Source: Pseudomonas graminis (lineage in GTDB: Bacteria; Pseudomonadota; Gammaproteobacteria; Pseudomonadales; Pseudomonadaceae). From it: a stretch of 64,000 nucleotides of DNA. Made by a program: the position numbers and the translations under genes. Shown here piece by piece: positions 35,655-43,488 of the stretch. How positions within the stretch are numbered: the stretch's first letter is position 1; each line of letters starts with the position of its first letter. Below the pieces are notes generated by a model. It saw only the letters and a program-made list of their open reading frames with translations, was not told the origin of the DNA and searched no databases. The DNA lies in NCBI RefSeq assembly GCF_001705435.1, contig NZ_MDEN01000064.1:248001-312000 (forward strand). Reading direction: 5' to 3'.

Positions 35655-36104
35655 ATGAAATTCTCGAAGTTCGCGCAGGCCTTGTCGCGGTGGTCCGGCA
35701 GCCCACGAACCTTCCTGGTGGCAATCGCGCTGATTTGCGTGTGGGCCGCGACCGGGCCGCTCTTCCACTACAACGACACTTGGCAACTGATCATCAACAC
35801 GTCCACGACGATCATCACCTTCCTGATGGTTTTCCTGATCCAGAACACCCAGAACCGCGATACCGATGAGTTGCATATCAAAATCGACGAACTGCTGCGC
35901 GTGACCAAAGATGCACAGAACGCCGTGCTGAGCCTGGATAATCTCAACCAGAAGGAACTGCACGCGCTGCGCAAGAAGTACAAGGCGATGGGCAAAGGCA
36001 TTGAGTTTGATCACGCCGAGGCGTTTCCGGAGCCGGAGCCTGAGGCGGGTGAGGAGGCCGGTACATCCGCTAAATCTTCAGCGGCTGCAGTGACTTCTTC
36101 GTGA
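35655..36104 (+). CDS. Low-affinity iron permease family (Fet4-like) small membrane protein
   Basis: The product is 149 residues with two membrane segments (about 19-37 and 47-66), the second containing the family pattern TIITFLMVFLIQNTQNRDT. The soluble C-terminal half is helical and charged (LHIKIDELLRVTKDAQNAVLSLD), ending in a Glu/Ala-rich tail. Bacterial members resemble one repeat of yeast Fet4; transport activity has rarely been shown. The ATG is preceded by AAAGGAAA. Confidence 0.85.
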   Translation: MKFSKFAQALSRWSGSPRTFLVAIALICVWAATGPLFHYNDTWQLIINTSTTIITFLMVFLIQNTQNRDTDELHIKIDELLRVTKDAQNAVLSLDNLNQKELHALRKKYKAMGKGIEFDHAEAFPEPEPEAGEEAGTSAKSSAAAVTSS

Positions 36105-36132
36105 GCACGCTCACTGCCACATGAACCGTGAT

Positions 36133-36158
36133 CCAGCCGGGCTCAGATGCCCGGCTGG
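36133..36158. terminator. Hairpin between convergent genes
   Basis: CCAGCCGGGC and GCCCGGCTGG form a perfect 10-bp stem with a TCAGAT loop, between the converging iron-permease-like gene and garD. There is no T-run on either strand, so its role as terminator is only likely. Confidence 0.5.
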
Positions 36159-36177
36159 TAAAGGGCTGAATGCCGGC

Positions 36178-37731
36178 TTAGGTAATCGGCGCCGGGTTGA
36201 ACAGGGTGATGTCGTTGTGCAGACGATACTTCTCGGTCCAGGTCGTCTTCTTGCCACTGGCTACGTCCAGATAGAAGTGAAACAGCTCCCAACCCAGATC
36301 CTCGATGCTTGCACGCCCGGTCGCAATGCGCCCGGCATCGATGTCGATCAGGTCCGGCCAGCGCTGGGCCAGCTCGGTACGGGTCGACACTTTCACCACC
36401 GGTGACATCGCCAGACCGTACGGCGTGCCGCGCCCGGTGGTGAACACGTGCAGGTTCATCCCGGCCGCCAGTTGCAACGTCCCACAGACAAAATCGCTCG
36501 CCGGCGTTGCGCAGAAGATCAGGCCTTTGCGCGTCACCCGTTCGCCAGGGCCAAGCACCCCGTTGATCGCGCTGCTGCCGGATTTGACGATCGACCCCAG
36601 CGACTTCTCGACGATGTTCGACAACCCGCCCTTCTTGTTCCCGGGCGTGGTATTGGCGCTGCGGTCCGCTTCGCCCTTGGCCAGATAACGGTCGTACCAG
36701 TCCATCTCGCGAACCAGGCCTTCAGCGACTTCCATGTTTTCCGCACGGGAGGTCAGCAGGTAGATCGCGTCACGCACCTCGGTCACTTCCGAGAACATCA
36801 CGGTCGCGCCCGCGCGCAGCAACAGGTCCGAGGCGTAACCCAGCGCGGGGTTGGCGGTGATGCCGGAAAACGCATCGCTGCCGCCGCACTGCATGCCCAG
36901 AATCAATTCCGACGCCGGCACGGTTTCGCGACGACGCTGGTCGAGCTTCTTCAAGCGGGTCTCGGCCAATTCCATGATCTGCTCGATCATTTCGTTGAAG
37001 CCGTGCTTGGAGTCTTGCAAGCGATACAGCCAAGGCTCGCTCAGGTCGACCGAGGCATCGCCCGTGTGCATGACCTGATCGGCCTGCAGCTTCTCGCAGC
37101 CCAGGCTGATCACCAGCGCTTCGCCACCCAGGTTCGGGTTGCGCGCCAGATTGCGCACGGTGCGGATCGGGATGTACGCGTCCTTGGCGGTGATGGCGAC
37201 GCCGCAGCCGTAGCTGTGGGTCAGCGCCACCACGTCATCGACGTTCGGGTATTTGGGCAGCAGTTCTTCGCGGATGCGCTTGACGGCGAAATCCAGAACG
37301 CCGGTCACGCACTGAACGGTCGTGGTAATGCCGAGGATATTGCGCGTGCCGACAGTGCCATCGGCGTTGCGATAGCCCTCGAAGGTGAAGCCTTCCAGCG
37401 GCTCACCGGGGACCGGCACGGCGTCGGACATCGGCAGGCTGTCCAGCGCTGGCGCTGACGGCATGCGCAGCTGATCTTCCCTGACCCAACTGCCCTTCGG
37501 GATCGGCTGCAGCGCATAGCCGATGGTGTGGCCGTAACGAATGATCGGCTCCCCTTCGGCGATGTCCACGGTGTTCACCTTGTGGCTCTGCGGCACATTG
37601 TCGACGGTCACCAGACCGTTATCGAATTCAGTCCCCGCCGGGACGCCCTGGTCATTGACCACGACGACGACGTTATCAAGCGCATGCAGGCGAATGTAAC
37701 GCGGCGAGTCGGCATGTTGGATCAAGTTCAT
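36178..37731 (-). CDS. garD: Galactarate dehydratase
   Basis: The product is 517 residues from the ATG at 37731. An N-terminal SAF-like domain (residues about 10-90) is joined to the large UxaA/GarD domain with YGCGVAITAKD, LGCEKLQADQV and LGMQCGGSDAFSGITANPALG. It removes water from galactarate to give 5-dehydro-4-deoxy-D-glucarate, the substrate of KdgD. The related altronate dehydratases share the fold, but neighbours with kdgD and a diacid-type MFS carrier support the galactarate role. It follows the MFS gene by 12 bases. Confidence 0.9.
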   Translation of the reverse strand: MNLIQHADSPRYIRLHALDNVVVVVNDQGVPAGTEFDNGLVTVDNVPQSHKVNTVDIAEGEPIIRYGHTIGYALQPIPKGSWVREDQLRMPSAPALDSLPMSDAVPVPGEPLEGFTFEGYRNADGTVGTRNILGITTTVQCVTGVLDFAVKRIREELLPKYPNVDDVVALTHSYGCGVAITAKDAYIPIRTVRNLARNPNLGGEALVISLGCEKLQADQVMHTGDASVDLSEPWLYRLQDSKHGFNEMIEQIMELAETRLKKLDQRRRETVPASELILGMQCGGSDAFSGITANPALGYASDLLLRAGATVMFSEVTEVRDAIYLLTSRAENMEVAEGLVREMDWYDRYLAKGEADRSANTTPGNKKGGLSNIVEKSLGSIVKSGSSAINGVLGPGERVTRKGLIFCATPASDFVCGTLQLAAGMNLHVFTTGRGTPYGLAMSPVVKVSTRTELAQRWPDLIDIDAGRIATGRASIEDLGWELFHFYLDVASGKKTTWTEKYRLHNDITLFNPAPIT

Positions 37732-37743
37732 CACGGTTTTTCC

Positions 37744-39114
37744 TCAGAGTTTCGCTTGAGAAAGCTCGGCTTCACTGGCCGGCAAGGCACCCTTCTTTGG
37801 GGTTTCCTTGAGTTCTACACGTTTGATTTCACCGACGATGAAGATGTAGCTGATCACTGCCACCAGCGCGTTGGCGCCGACGAACACCAAGGCCCATTTG
37901 AACGAACCGGTGGTGCTGATGATGTAGCCGATGACGATCGGGGTGGTGATGGAGGCGATGTTACCGAACATGTTGAACAGACCGCCGCTCAAACCGGCGA
38001 TTTGTTTCGGCGACGCGTCGGACATGACCGCCCAGCCCAGTGCGCCCACGCCCTTGCCGAAGAAGGCCAGTGCCATGAAGCCCACGACGACCCATTCGAC
38101 ATCGACGTAGTTGCAGGTCACGATCGAGGTCGACAGCAGCAGGCCACCGATGATCGGCGCCTTGCGTGCGAAGGTCAGCGAATGGCCTTTGCGTAGTAGG
38201 TAGTCGGAAATGATCCCGCCCAGTACGCCGCCGATGAACCCGCAGATGGCCGGCAGCGATGCAATGAAGCCCGCCTTGAGGATGGTCATGCCCCGCTCTT
38301 GAACCAGGTACACAGGGAACCAGGTCAGGAAGAAGTAGGTGATGCCGTTGATGCAGTATTGAGCCAGGTAAATCCCCAGCATCATGCGGTTGGTCAGCAA
38401 CTGACGCACGTAGTCCCATTTGGGACCGCTGGCGGAGCCTTTACCCTTGTCCTGATCCATGTCGACCATGCCGCCGTTGTTGGCGATGTGATCGAACTCT
38501 TCCTTGTTGATTTTCGGGTGGTTGCGCGGACTGTGGATAACTTTCAGCCAGATCAGCGAGAACAGGATTCCGATGCTGCCCATCACGATGAACACATGCT
38601 GCCAGCCGAAGGTGTAGACGATCCAGCCCATGATCGGCGCGAACAGCACGGTGGCGAAGTATTGCGCCGAGTTGAAGATGGCCGAGGCCGTGCCGCGTTC
38701 AGACGTCGGGAACCAGGCCGCCACGATACGGGCGTTGCCGGGAAACGACGGTGCTTCGGCGAGGCCCACCATGAAGCGCAGGGCGAACAGCAGGAAGATG
38801 GCGGTCGAGAGACCGAATTCACCGACGTAGCCTTGCAGCACGGTGAACAGCGACCAGGTGAAGATGCTCATTGCGTAGACTTTCTTGGAGCCGTAACGGT
38901 CCAGAAGCCAGCCGCCCGGGATCTGGCCGGCGACGTAGGCCCAACCAAATGCGGAGAAGATGAAACCGAGGGTGACGGCGTCGATGCCGAGGCTTTTTTG
39001 CAGGCTGGAGCCCGCGATGGCGATGGTTGCACGGTCGGCATAGTTGATCGTGGTCACCAGGAACAGCATGAGCAAGATCAAATAGCGGACGTGCGTCGGC
39101 TTGGTTTTCAGCAT
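37744..39114 (-). CDS. MFS transporter, glucarate/galactarate type (GudP/GarP-like)
   Basis: The product is 456 residues from the ATG at 39114 with GGGAG upstream. Twelve membrane segments; the MFS signature is GWAYVAGQIPGGWLLDRYGSKK-like near residue 60, and AEAPSFPGNARIVAAWFP matches the anion:cation symporter family that imports hexarates. It is co-transcribed with garD. The substrate is inferred from context. Confidence 0.9.
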   Translation of the reverse strand: MLKTKPTHVRYLILLMLFLVTTINYADRATIAIAGSSLQKSLGIDAVTLGFIFSAFGWAYVAGQIPGGWLLDRYGSKKVYAMSIFTWSLFTVLQGYVGEFGLSTAIFLLFALRFMVGLAEAPSFPGNARIVAAWFPTSERGTASAIFNSAQYFATVLFAPIMGWIVYTFGWQHVFIVMGSIGILFSLIWLKVIHSPRNHPKINKEEFDHIANNGGMVDMDQDKGKGSASGPKWDYVRQLLTNRMMLGIYLAQYCINGITYFFLTWFPVYLVQERGMTILKAGFIASLPAICGFIGGVLGGIISDYLLRKGHSLTFARKAPIIGGLLLSTSIVTCNYVDVEWVVVGFMALAFFGKGVGALGWAVMSDASPKQIAGLSGGLFNMFGNIASITTPIVIGYIISTTGSFKWALVFVGANALVAVISYIFIVGEIKRVELKETPKKGALPASEAELSQAKL

Positions 39115-39245
39115 GTTCGAAACTCCCACTAATTATTTTTTTGTGCGGGTAAACGATCTTATGTGTGTGCTGCTCGCCCCTGCCCCTAAAACAGATGCGA
39201 TCTGAAGCGGTACTGCCAGGTATCCGTTAGCGAAGCCCCGAGGGC

Positions 39246-39273
39246 AAAAAACCGCTGATCGCTCAGCGGTTTT
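39246..39273 (-). terminator. Rho-independent terminator of kdgD
   Basis: On the minus strand AAACCGCTGA and TCAGCGGTTT form a 10-bp stem with a GCGA loop followed by a T6 run. It lies 16 bases after kdgD and before the MFS-garD pair, so those genes are read through or have a separate promoter in 39115-39245. Confidence 0.88.
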
Positions 39274-39288
39274 GCGGCATCCGGGCGG

Positions 39289-40200
39289 TTACTGCTTGCC
39301 CTGCTTGTCCATCAGAGCAGCCAGCAAGTCCACTTCCTCGGAAGTCAGGTCAGTCAGCGGCGCGCGGACCGGGCCTGCGTCGTAACCGGCAAGCTTGGCG
39401 CCCGCCTTGACGATGCTTACGGCATAGCCGTGCTTGCGGTTGCGGATGTCGAGGTAAGGCAGGAAGAAATCGTCGATCAGCTTGCCGACGGTCTCGTGAT
39501 CGTCTTTGGCGATGGCGCGGTAGAAGTCCATGGCCATTTTCGGCAGGAAGTTGAACACCGCCGACGAGTAAACCGGCACGCCCAGCGCCTTGTAGGCGGC
39601 GGCATAGACTTCTGCGGTGGGCAGACCACCCAGGTACGAGAAGCGGTCGCCCAGACGACGGCGGATCGAAACCATCAGCTCGATATCACCCAGGCCGTCT
39701 TTGTAGCCGATCAGGTTAGGGCAGCGCTCGGCCAGCTGTTCCAGCAGTGCAGGCGTCAGGCGGCAGACGTTACGGTTGTAGACGACAACGCCGATCTTGA
39801 CCGATTTGCAGACCGCTTCAACGTGGAGGGCAACGCCGTCCTGGCTGGCTTCGGTCAGGTAGTGAGGCAACAGCAGCAGGCCTTTGGCACCCAGACGTTC
39901 GGCTTCTTGAGCCATCTGAATCGCCTGGCGGGTGGGACCACCGACGCCAGCCAGAATCGGCACTGTGGTTTCGCAGGTGTCGACGGCAGTCTTGATGATT
40001 TCGGAATATTCGTCGCCGGTCAGGGAGAAGAACTCACCTGTGCCGCCCGCTGCGAAAAGCGCGGAGGCGCCGTAAGGAGCGAGCCATTCCAGACGCTTGA
40101 TGTAGCCAGCGCGGTGGAAGTCGCCCTGGGCATTGAAATCGGTAACCGGGAAGGAAAGCAGACCGTGAGAGAGGATGGACTTCAGTTCTTGTGGATTCAT
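39289..40200 (-). CDS. kdgD: 5-dehydro-4-deoxyglucarate dehydratase
   Basis: The product is 303 residues from the ATG at 40200 (MNPQELKSILSHGLLSFPVTDF); the frame is open to 40275. It belongs to the dihydrodipicolinate synthase/NAL fold, with Schiff-base Lys in NLIGYKDGLGD and the Tyr of VVYNRN. It decarboxylates and dehydrates the GarD product to 2-oxoglutarate semialdehyde. GTGATCAC and a GTTGTNNGAT half-match upstream resemble the palindrome in front of the GntR gene. Confidence 0.93.
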   Translation of the reverse strand: MNPQELKSILSHGLLSFPVTDFNAQGDFHRAGYIKRLEWLAPYGASALFAAGGTGEFFSLTGDEYSEIIKTAVDTCETTVPILAGVGGPTRQAIQMAQEAERLGAKGLLLLPHYLTEASQDGVALHVEAVCKSVKIGVVVYNRNVCRLTPALLEQLAERCPNLIGYKDGLGDIELMVSIRRRLGDRFSYLGGLPTAEVYAAAYKALGVPVYSSAVFNFLPKMAMDFYRAIAKDDHETVGKLIDDFFLPYLDIRNRKHGYAVSIVKAGAKLAGYDAGPVRAPLTDLTSEEVDLLAALMDKQGKQ

Positions 40201-40283
40201 TATTCGAACACCCTGGGGAGCTATTTTTGTGGATGAAGCACCAGTCCTGCGCTGATGTCGTAAGTCATCGTACAACTGGGAGG

Positions 40284-40291
40284 GTGATCAC
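40284..40291. promoter_or_regulatory. Possible GntR/FadR-type operator upstream of kdgD
   Basis: GTGATCAC is shared with the centre of the 18-bp palindrome at 43418-43435; on the minus strand GTTGTACGAT at 40267-40276 also resembles its half-site GTTGTGTGAT. Both are within 95 bases of the kdgD start. Weak evidence. Confidence 0.35.
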
Positions 40292-40418
40292 TCAATAGCG
40301 TTTTGAAATATTTATGCCGGGTGAGGATGAGTGGTGCCTGGCTGCTCTCGCAAGTGGTAACGGTGCCTGATTATCAGAAGCCGCAGCCGCCCCAAGGGCT
40401 GCGCTAAATGGCGCTATT

Positions 40419-40547
40419 TGTAGGAGTGAGCTTGCTCGCGACCTGGCGCGAAGCGGCAGCATCCTTTTGAAGGCGGCATGTCGGAACGAACTGCAGCTTC
40501 AGCTTTACGACTGCTGCGCAGCCGATCGCGAGCAAGCTCACTCCTAC
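40419..40547. repeat. REPIN upstream of hcp
   Basis: TGTAGGAGTGAGCTTGCTCGCG (40419-40440) is mirrored by CGCGAGCAAGCTCACTCCTAC (40527-40547). It lies at the left edge of the hcp islet. The remaining parts of the gene-free stretch 40201-40745 hold the kdgD promoter region and the hcp leader. Confidence 0.85.
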
Positions 40548-40745
40548 GGCCTCCGGCCAGAATCAAGCGCTTTCACCGCCCTCTCGGATTATTCCGTAGT
40601 CCAGTGATCCAAACGTTGTAGTCCTTCTCTGAAACTGCTCGCGCACCTGCCTGGGAAACCTTCTGCGGGGCGCGGCACGTCGCTAAAGTCATTGCGGTTC
40701 AAATTCAAATTCTTAATCACCGCGAACCGCAAGGAACGAAACGAA

Positions 40746-41246
40746 ATGGCAATTGATGCATTTTTAAAAATGGCTGACATCCCGGGTGAGTCACTGGATG
40801 CCCAGTTCAAAGACTGGATTGAGATGGAAGACTTTGATGTCGGCGCCAGCCAGTCAGCCTCCGCAACCACGACGAGTTCGGGCGGGGCCAGCAGTGGCCG
40901 CGCGAAAATGAGTGATTTGTACTTCCGAAAAGCTGTCGATAAAGCAACACCTAAGCTGCACGAAGCCTGCTGCAGTGGCAGGCACTTCAAAGAAGTGACG
41001 ATCGCGTTAAATCGGGCGGGCAACGACAAGATCAAATACCTGGAAATAAAGCTTGAGGAAGTGATTGTTTCTTCAGTTTCGCTGAATGGCAACGGCAGCA
41101 AAGAAACCGGTTTCCCCACCGAAACAGTCCGCCTGAATTACGCACGGATCAAGATGACCTACATACAGCAGAAGCGCTCCGATGGATCAGGCGGCGGCCA
41201 GATAGTCGGGGGCTGGGATGGTGTTGCGAACAAGGTATACGCGTAA
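40746..41246 (+). CDS. hcp: Type VI secretion tube protein Hcp (orphan)
   Basis: The product is 166 residues from the ATG at 40746; the frame is open to 40692 but the family starts at MAIDAFLKM. It has the Hcp1 pattern: DIPGESLDAQFKDWIEMEDF, a Ser/Thr/Gly-rich loop, SDLYFRKAVDKATPKLHEAC, HFKEVTIALNRAG and the C-terminal GGWDGVANKVYA. Hcp hexamers stack into the T6SS tube and carry small effectors in their lumen. No other T6SS structural gene is present, so this is an auxiliary hcp that serves an apparatus encoded elsewhere. An effector gene follows 26 bases downstream. Confidence 0.95.
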   Translation: MAIDAFLKMADIPGESLDAQFKDWIEMEDFDVGASQSASATTTSSGGASSGRAKMSDLYFRKAVDKATPKLHEACCSGRHFKEVTIALNRAGNDKIKYLEIKLEEVIVSSVSLNGNGSKETGFPTETVRLNYARIKMTYIQQKRSDGSGGGQIVGGWDGVANKVYA

Positions 41247-41272
41247 GGCAAACTCGCAGGAGGATGACTGGC

Positions 41273-41809
41273 ATGGCTGGTAAAAATGAGCGGAACCCGA
41301 ATATTGCTTACTGCACCTATGTGCTTAACGGCGAGCCGCTGAGCGAGTTGACGTGTGAGGGAATGACTTATGAAGCTTTCTCAGGGGACGTATCAAGTTA
41401 TGTGAACAATTCACGCTACCAAGACGTGGTGAAGCTGGGTCCTTTGCCGCTTGGCAGGTATTACATCTTGGACAGGGAGTCAGGAGGCATGCTGGGCTGG
41501 CTGAGACAACCCGTGAATGATTATTTTGCGGAGACTGACAGAAGCGAGTGGCTAAGTCTTTATCGTGATGACGAGGTTGTTGATGACATGACGACTATCA
41601 ATCACATTCAGAGAAGCGCATTCAGGATCCACCCAGTCGGGCCAAGGGGCATTAGCCAAGGCTGCGTCACTCTGACATCACAACTGGCATTCGACGAATT
41701 AAGAACAATTTTACGCAACAGGCCAGGCGAGATACTGGACGGCAGGAATATAAAATATTACGGCGTATTGGAGGTATTCGATAAGCCTCCAAGCAAGAAC
41801 AACCAATGA
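41273..41809 (+). CDS. Tlde1-like T6SS effector (DUF2778, L,D-transpeptidase-type fold)
   Basis: The product is 178 residues from the ATG at 41273, where AGGAGG lies nine bases upstream; an ATG at 41264 abuts that site. The C-terminal half has the catalytic motif RIHPVGPRGISQGCVTL, with His120, Ser128 and nucleophile Cys131, as in Tlde1 effectors, which cut or exchange tetrapeptide stems of peptidoglycan in the target periplasm. KLGPLPLGRYYILDR is also typical of this family. There is no signal peptide, as expected for a tube-delivered protein, and at about 20 kDa it could fit the Hcp lumen. The stop overlaps the next gene. Confidence 0.85.
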   Translation: MAGKNERNPNIAYCTYVLNGEPLSELTCEGMTYEAFSGDVSSYVNNSRYQDVVKLGPLPLGRYYILDRESGGMLGWLRQPVNDYFAETDRSEWLSLYRDDEVVDDMTTINHIQRSAFRIHPVGPRGISQGCVTLTSQLAFDELRTILRNRPGEILDGRNIKYYGVLEVFDKPPSKNNQ

Positions 41810-42105
41810 CGGTGCTGACTACTTTCATAAAAGTCATTATTACCCTCGCCCTTACCATCCTAATGACAAAGTGCGCGATGAATACCTGGCCCATTCCAGT
41901 GATATTGCGTACTGATCAAGGCTTGCTCGCTTACGCATGGTTGCTCACTTTGCTTGACCTAGAGGGCATCGAAGAGGGCGAGGAAATGCTGATCGCCATA
42001 TCCCTGTGCATGGGCCTCGCCACTTCGACAGTAGTCTGCGCGCTGCTAACTAAGGGGCTACGAAAAATTAAACATGCGTTAACGAGCCGGAGCACAAGGC
42101 AATAG
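41806..42105 (+). CDS. Probable immunity protein to the Tlde1-like effector, copy 1
   Basis: The product is 99 residues; its ATG overlaps the effector stop (ATGA), the usual coupling for effector and immunity. Two membrane segments (about 4-24 and 58-82) enclose a loop of about 30 residues (NTWPIPVILRTDQGLLAY and EGIEEGEEM). If both termini are inside, the loop faces the periplasm, where the effector acts. No named family recognised; immunity role is inferred from position, topology and the paralogue at 42227-42553. The local sequence is AT-richer than the core genes. Confidence 0.7.
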   Translation: MTVLTTFIKVIITLALTILMTKCAMNTWPIPVILRTDQGLLAYAWLLTLLDLEGIEEGEEMLIAISLCMGLATSTVVCALLTKGLRKIKHALTSRSTRQ

Positions 42106-42226
42106 CTAGCAGAAAACTCCATCGGCATGAGTGAGCGAGGGCTAATAGAAGTGTGTGCCCATACCTCACGGGGCCGCACCTTGCCGATCCATACGTAGAC
42201 CAGACACAACGATGAAAGGTTAGACA

Positions 42227-42553
42227 ATGTGCGATGAAAGGCGACACAGCTTGGCGTGCAAGGCCTTAACATACTTAATTAAGGCCGTATTCATTCTAGG
42301 TCTCACTACCTTGCTTACAAGGTGGGCAATGACCCTATGGCCGATTCCCCGGATCCTTCATACCGACTGGGGCATGGGCGCTTATCTATGGCTGCAAAGA
42401 CTTTTTCACCTGAACGGCTGCGAAGACGGGGAAGACATGCTCATTCTCTTGACGCTCAGCTTGACGCTCATGGTTTCAACGCTGACATGCTTAGCCCTCA
42501 CCAAAGCCTTGCGAAAATGGAGACGCGCACCGATCGATCAAAACGTCGAATAA
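42227..42553 (+). CDS. Probable immunity protein, copy 2 (paralogue of the previous gene)
   Basis: The product is 108 residues. Aligned by eye with the previous gene over 85 residues it needs no gap and about half the residues are identical, including WPIPxIL, TDxGxxAYxWL, GEEML/GEDML and LTKxLRK. The topology is the same with two membrane segments. An AAAGG site precedes the ATG; a 121-bp gap separates the copies and holds no gene. It could protect against a different allele of the effector or be a decayed spare. Role inferred. Confidence 0.65.
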   Translation: MCDERRHSLACKALTYLIKAVFILGLTTLLTRWAMTLWPIPRILHTDWGMGAYLWLQRLFHLNGCEDGEDMLILLTLSLTLMVSTLTCLALTKALRKWRRAPIDQNVE

Positions 42554-42618
42554 CCCAGCCATAACCTTGTTCGATCAAGGGCACCGCAGCAACGCGATCC
42601 CCTATCAATCAATCCAGA

Positions 42619-43377
42619 TCAAGCCCGCTGCGACTCAGCCTCTTCATGAGCATGGCGCAGGCGTTCGCGGCTGTTGGTCAGGTGCAGGCGCATGGCGGCG
42701 CGGGCGGCGTCGGAGTCCTGGCGCGCAATGGCGTCGTAGATTTCCTCGTGCTCTCGGCTCAGGCGGCTCATGTAGTGCTGGTTGTCGTCGTGGGCGAGGC
42801 GCGCGGAGTTCAGGCGGGTGCGGGGGATGATGCTCGTGCCCAGGTGATTCATGATGTCGGTGAAGTAGCGGTTACCGGTCGACAGGGCGATCGCCATGTG
42901 GAACTGGAAATCGGCGCCGACCGCATCGCTGGCATGGGCCGCGCTTTCGGTGAGTGCGTCGAGGGCGGCGCGCATGTCGGCCAGTTGTTCGGCGGAGCGG
43001 CGTTGAGCGGCAAGGCCGGCCGACTCGACTTCAAGGCTGATGCGCAGCTCAAGAATCGCCAGGACATCACGCAAGGTCACGATGGTCGCCGGATCGATAC
43101 GAAAACCACTCGGGCTTGGCGTGTCGAGGACGAAGGTGCCGATGCCGTGCCGGGTTTCCACCAGCCCGGACGCCTGCAGCCGCGAGATGGCTTCGCGTAC
43201 GACGGTACGGCTGACCCCCTGCTCTTCCATGATGGCGGACTCGGTGGGCAACTTATCGCCGCGCTTGAGTCCGCCACTACGGATGCGCTCGGAGAGTTCG
43301 GTAACCAACTCCTGCGCGAGACTGCGGTGCTTTCGGCGGGCGCGAGGCGGAGCGCTCTGATTTTCCATATCCAACAT
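42619..43377 (-). CDS. GntR/FadR-type transcriptional regulator
   Basis: The product is 252 residues from ATG 43377 (ATG 43368 is also possible). An N-terminal winged helix (SLAQELVTELSERIRSGGLKRGDKLPTESAIMEEQGVSRTVVREAISRLQ in part) is followed by an FCD ligand domain (about 95-225) with the helical pattern and DFQFHMAIA and HEEIYDAI segments. Regulators of this type sit next to sugar-diacid genes and usually repress them until a pathway intermediate binds. Here the hcp islet stands between it and kdgD. A perfect 18-bp palindrome lies upstream of its own gene. Confidence 0.88.
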   Translation of the reverse strand: MLDMENQSAPPRARRKHRSLAQELVTELSERIRSGGLKRGDKLPTESAIMEEQGVSRTVVREAISRLQASGLVETRHGIGTFVLDTPSPSGFRIDPATIVTLRDVLAILELRISLEVESAGLAAQRRSAEQLADMRAALDALTESAAHASDAVGADFQFHMAIALSTGNRYFTDIMNHLGTSIIPRTRLNSARLAHDDNQHYMSRLSREHEEIYDAIARQDSDAARAAMRLHLTNSRERLRHAHEEAESQRA

Positions 43378-43417
43378 GCATCTCTAAATACGCTGAACGC
43401 TGATGATAGCTCACCAG

Positions 43418-43435
43418 GTTGTGTGATCACACAAC
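43418..43435. promoter_or_regulatory. 18-bp perfect palindrome, likely GntR-family operator
   Basis: GTTGTGTGATCACACAAC is self-complementary over its whole length and lies 41 bases upstream of the regulator's start. Length, symmetry and position suit an autoregulatory operator. Confidence 0.7.
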
Positions 43436-43488
43436 AACCCCGGTGAGGCGCCTTGTTTACGACACTTTATCGCTTCAGCACTCTACGC

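Noticed and set aside
36105..36177. Small RNA gene between convergent genes
   Set aside because: Only a simple GC hairpin is present, without a promoter-like sequence I can defend.
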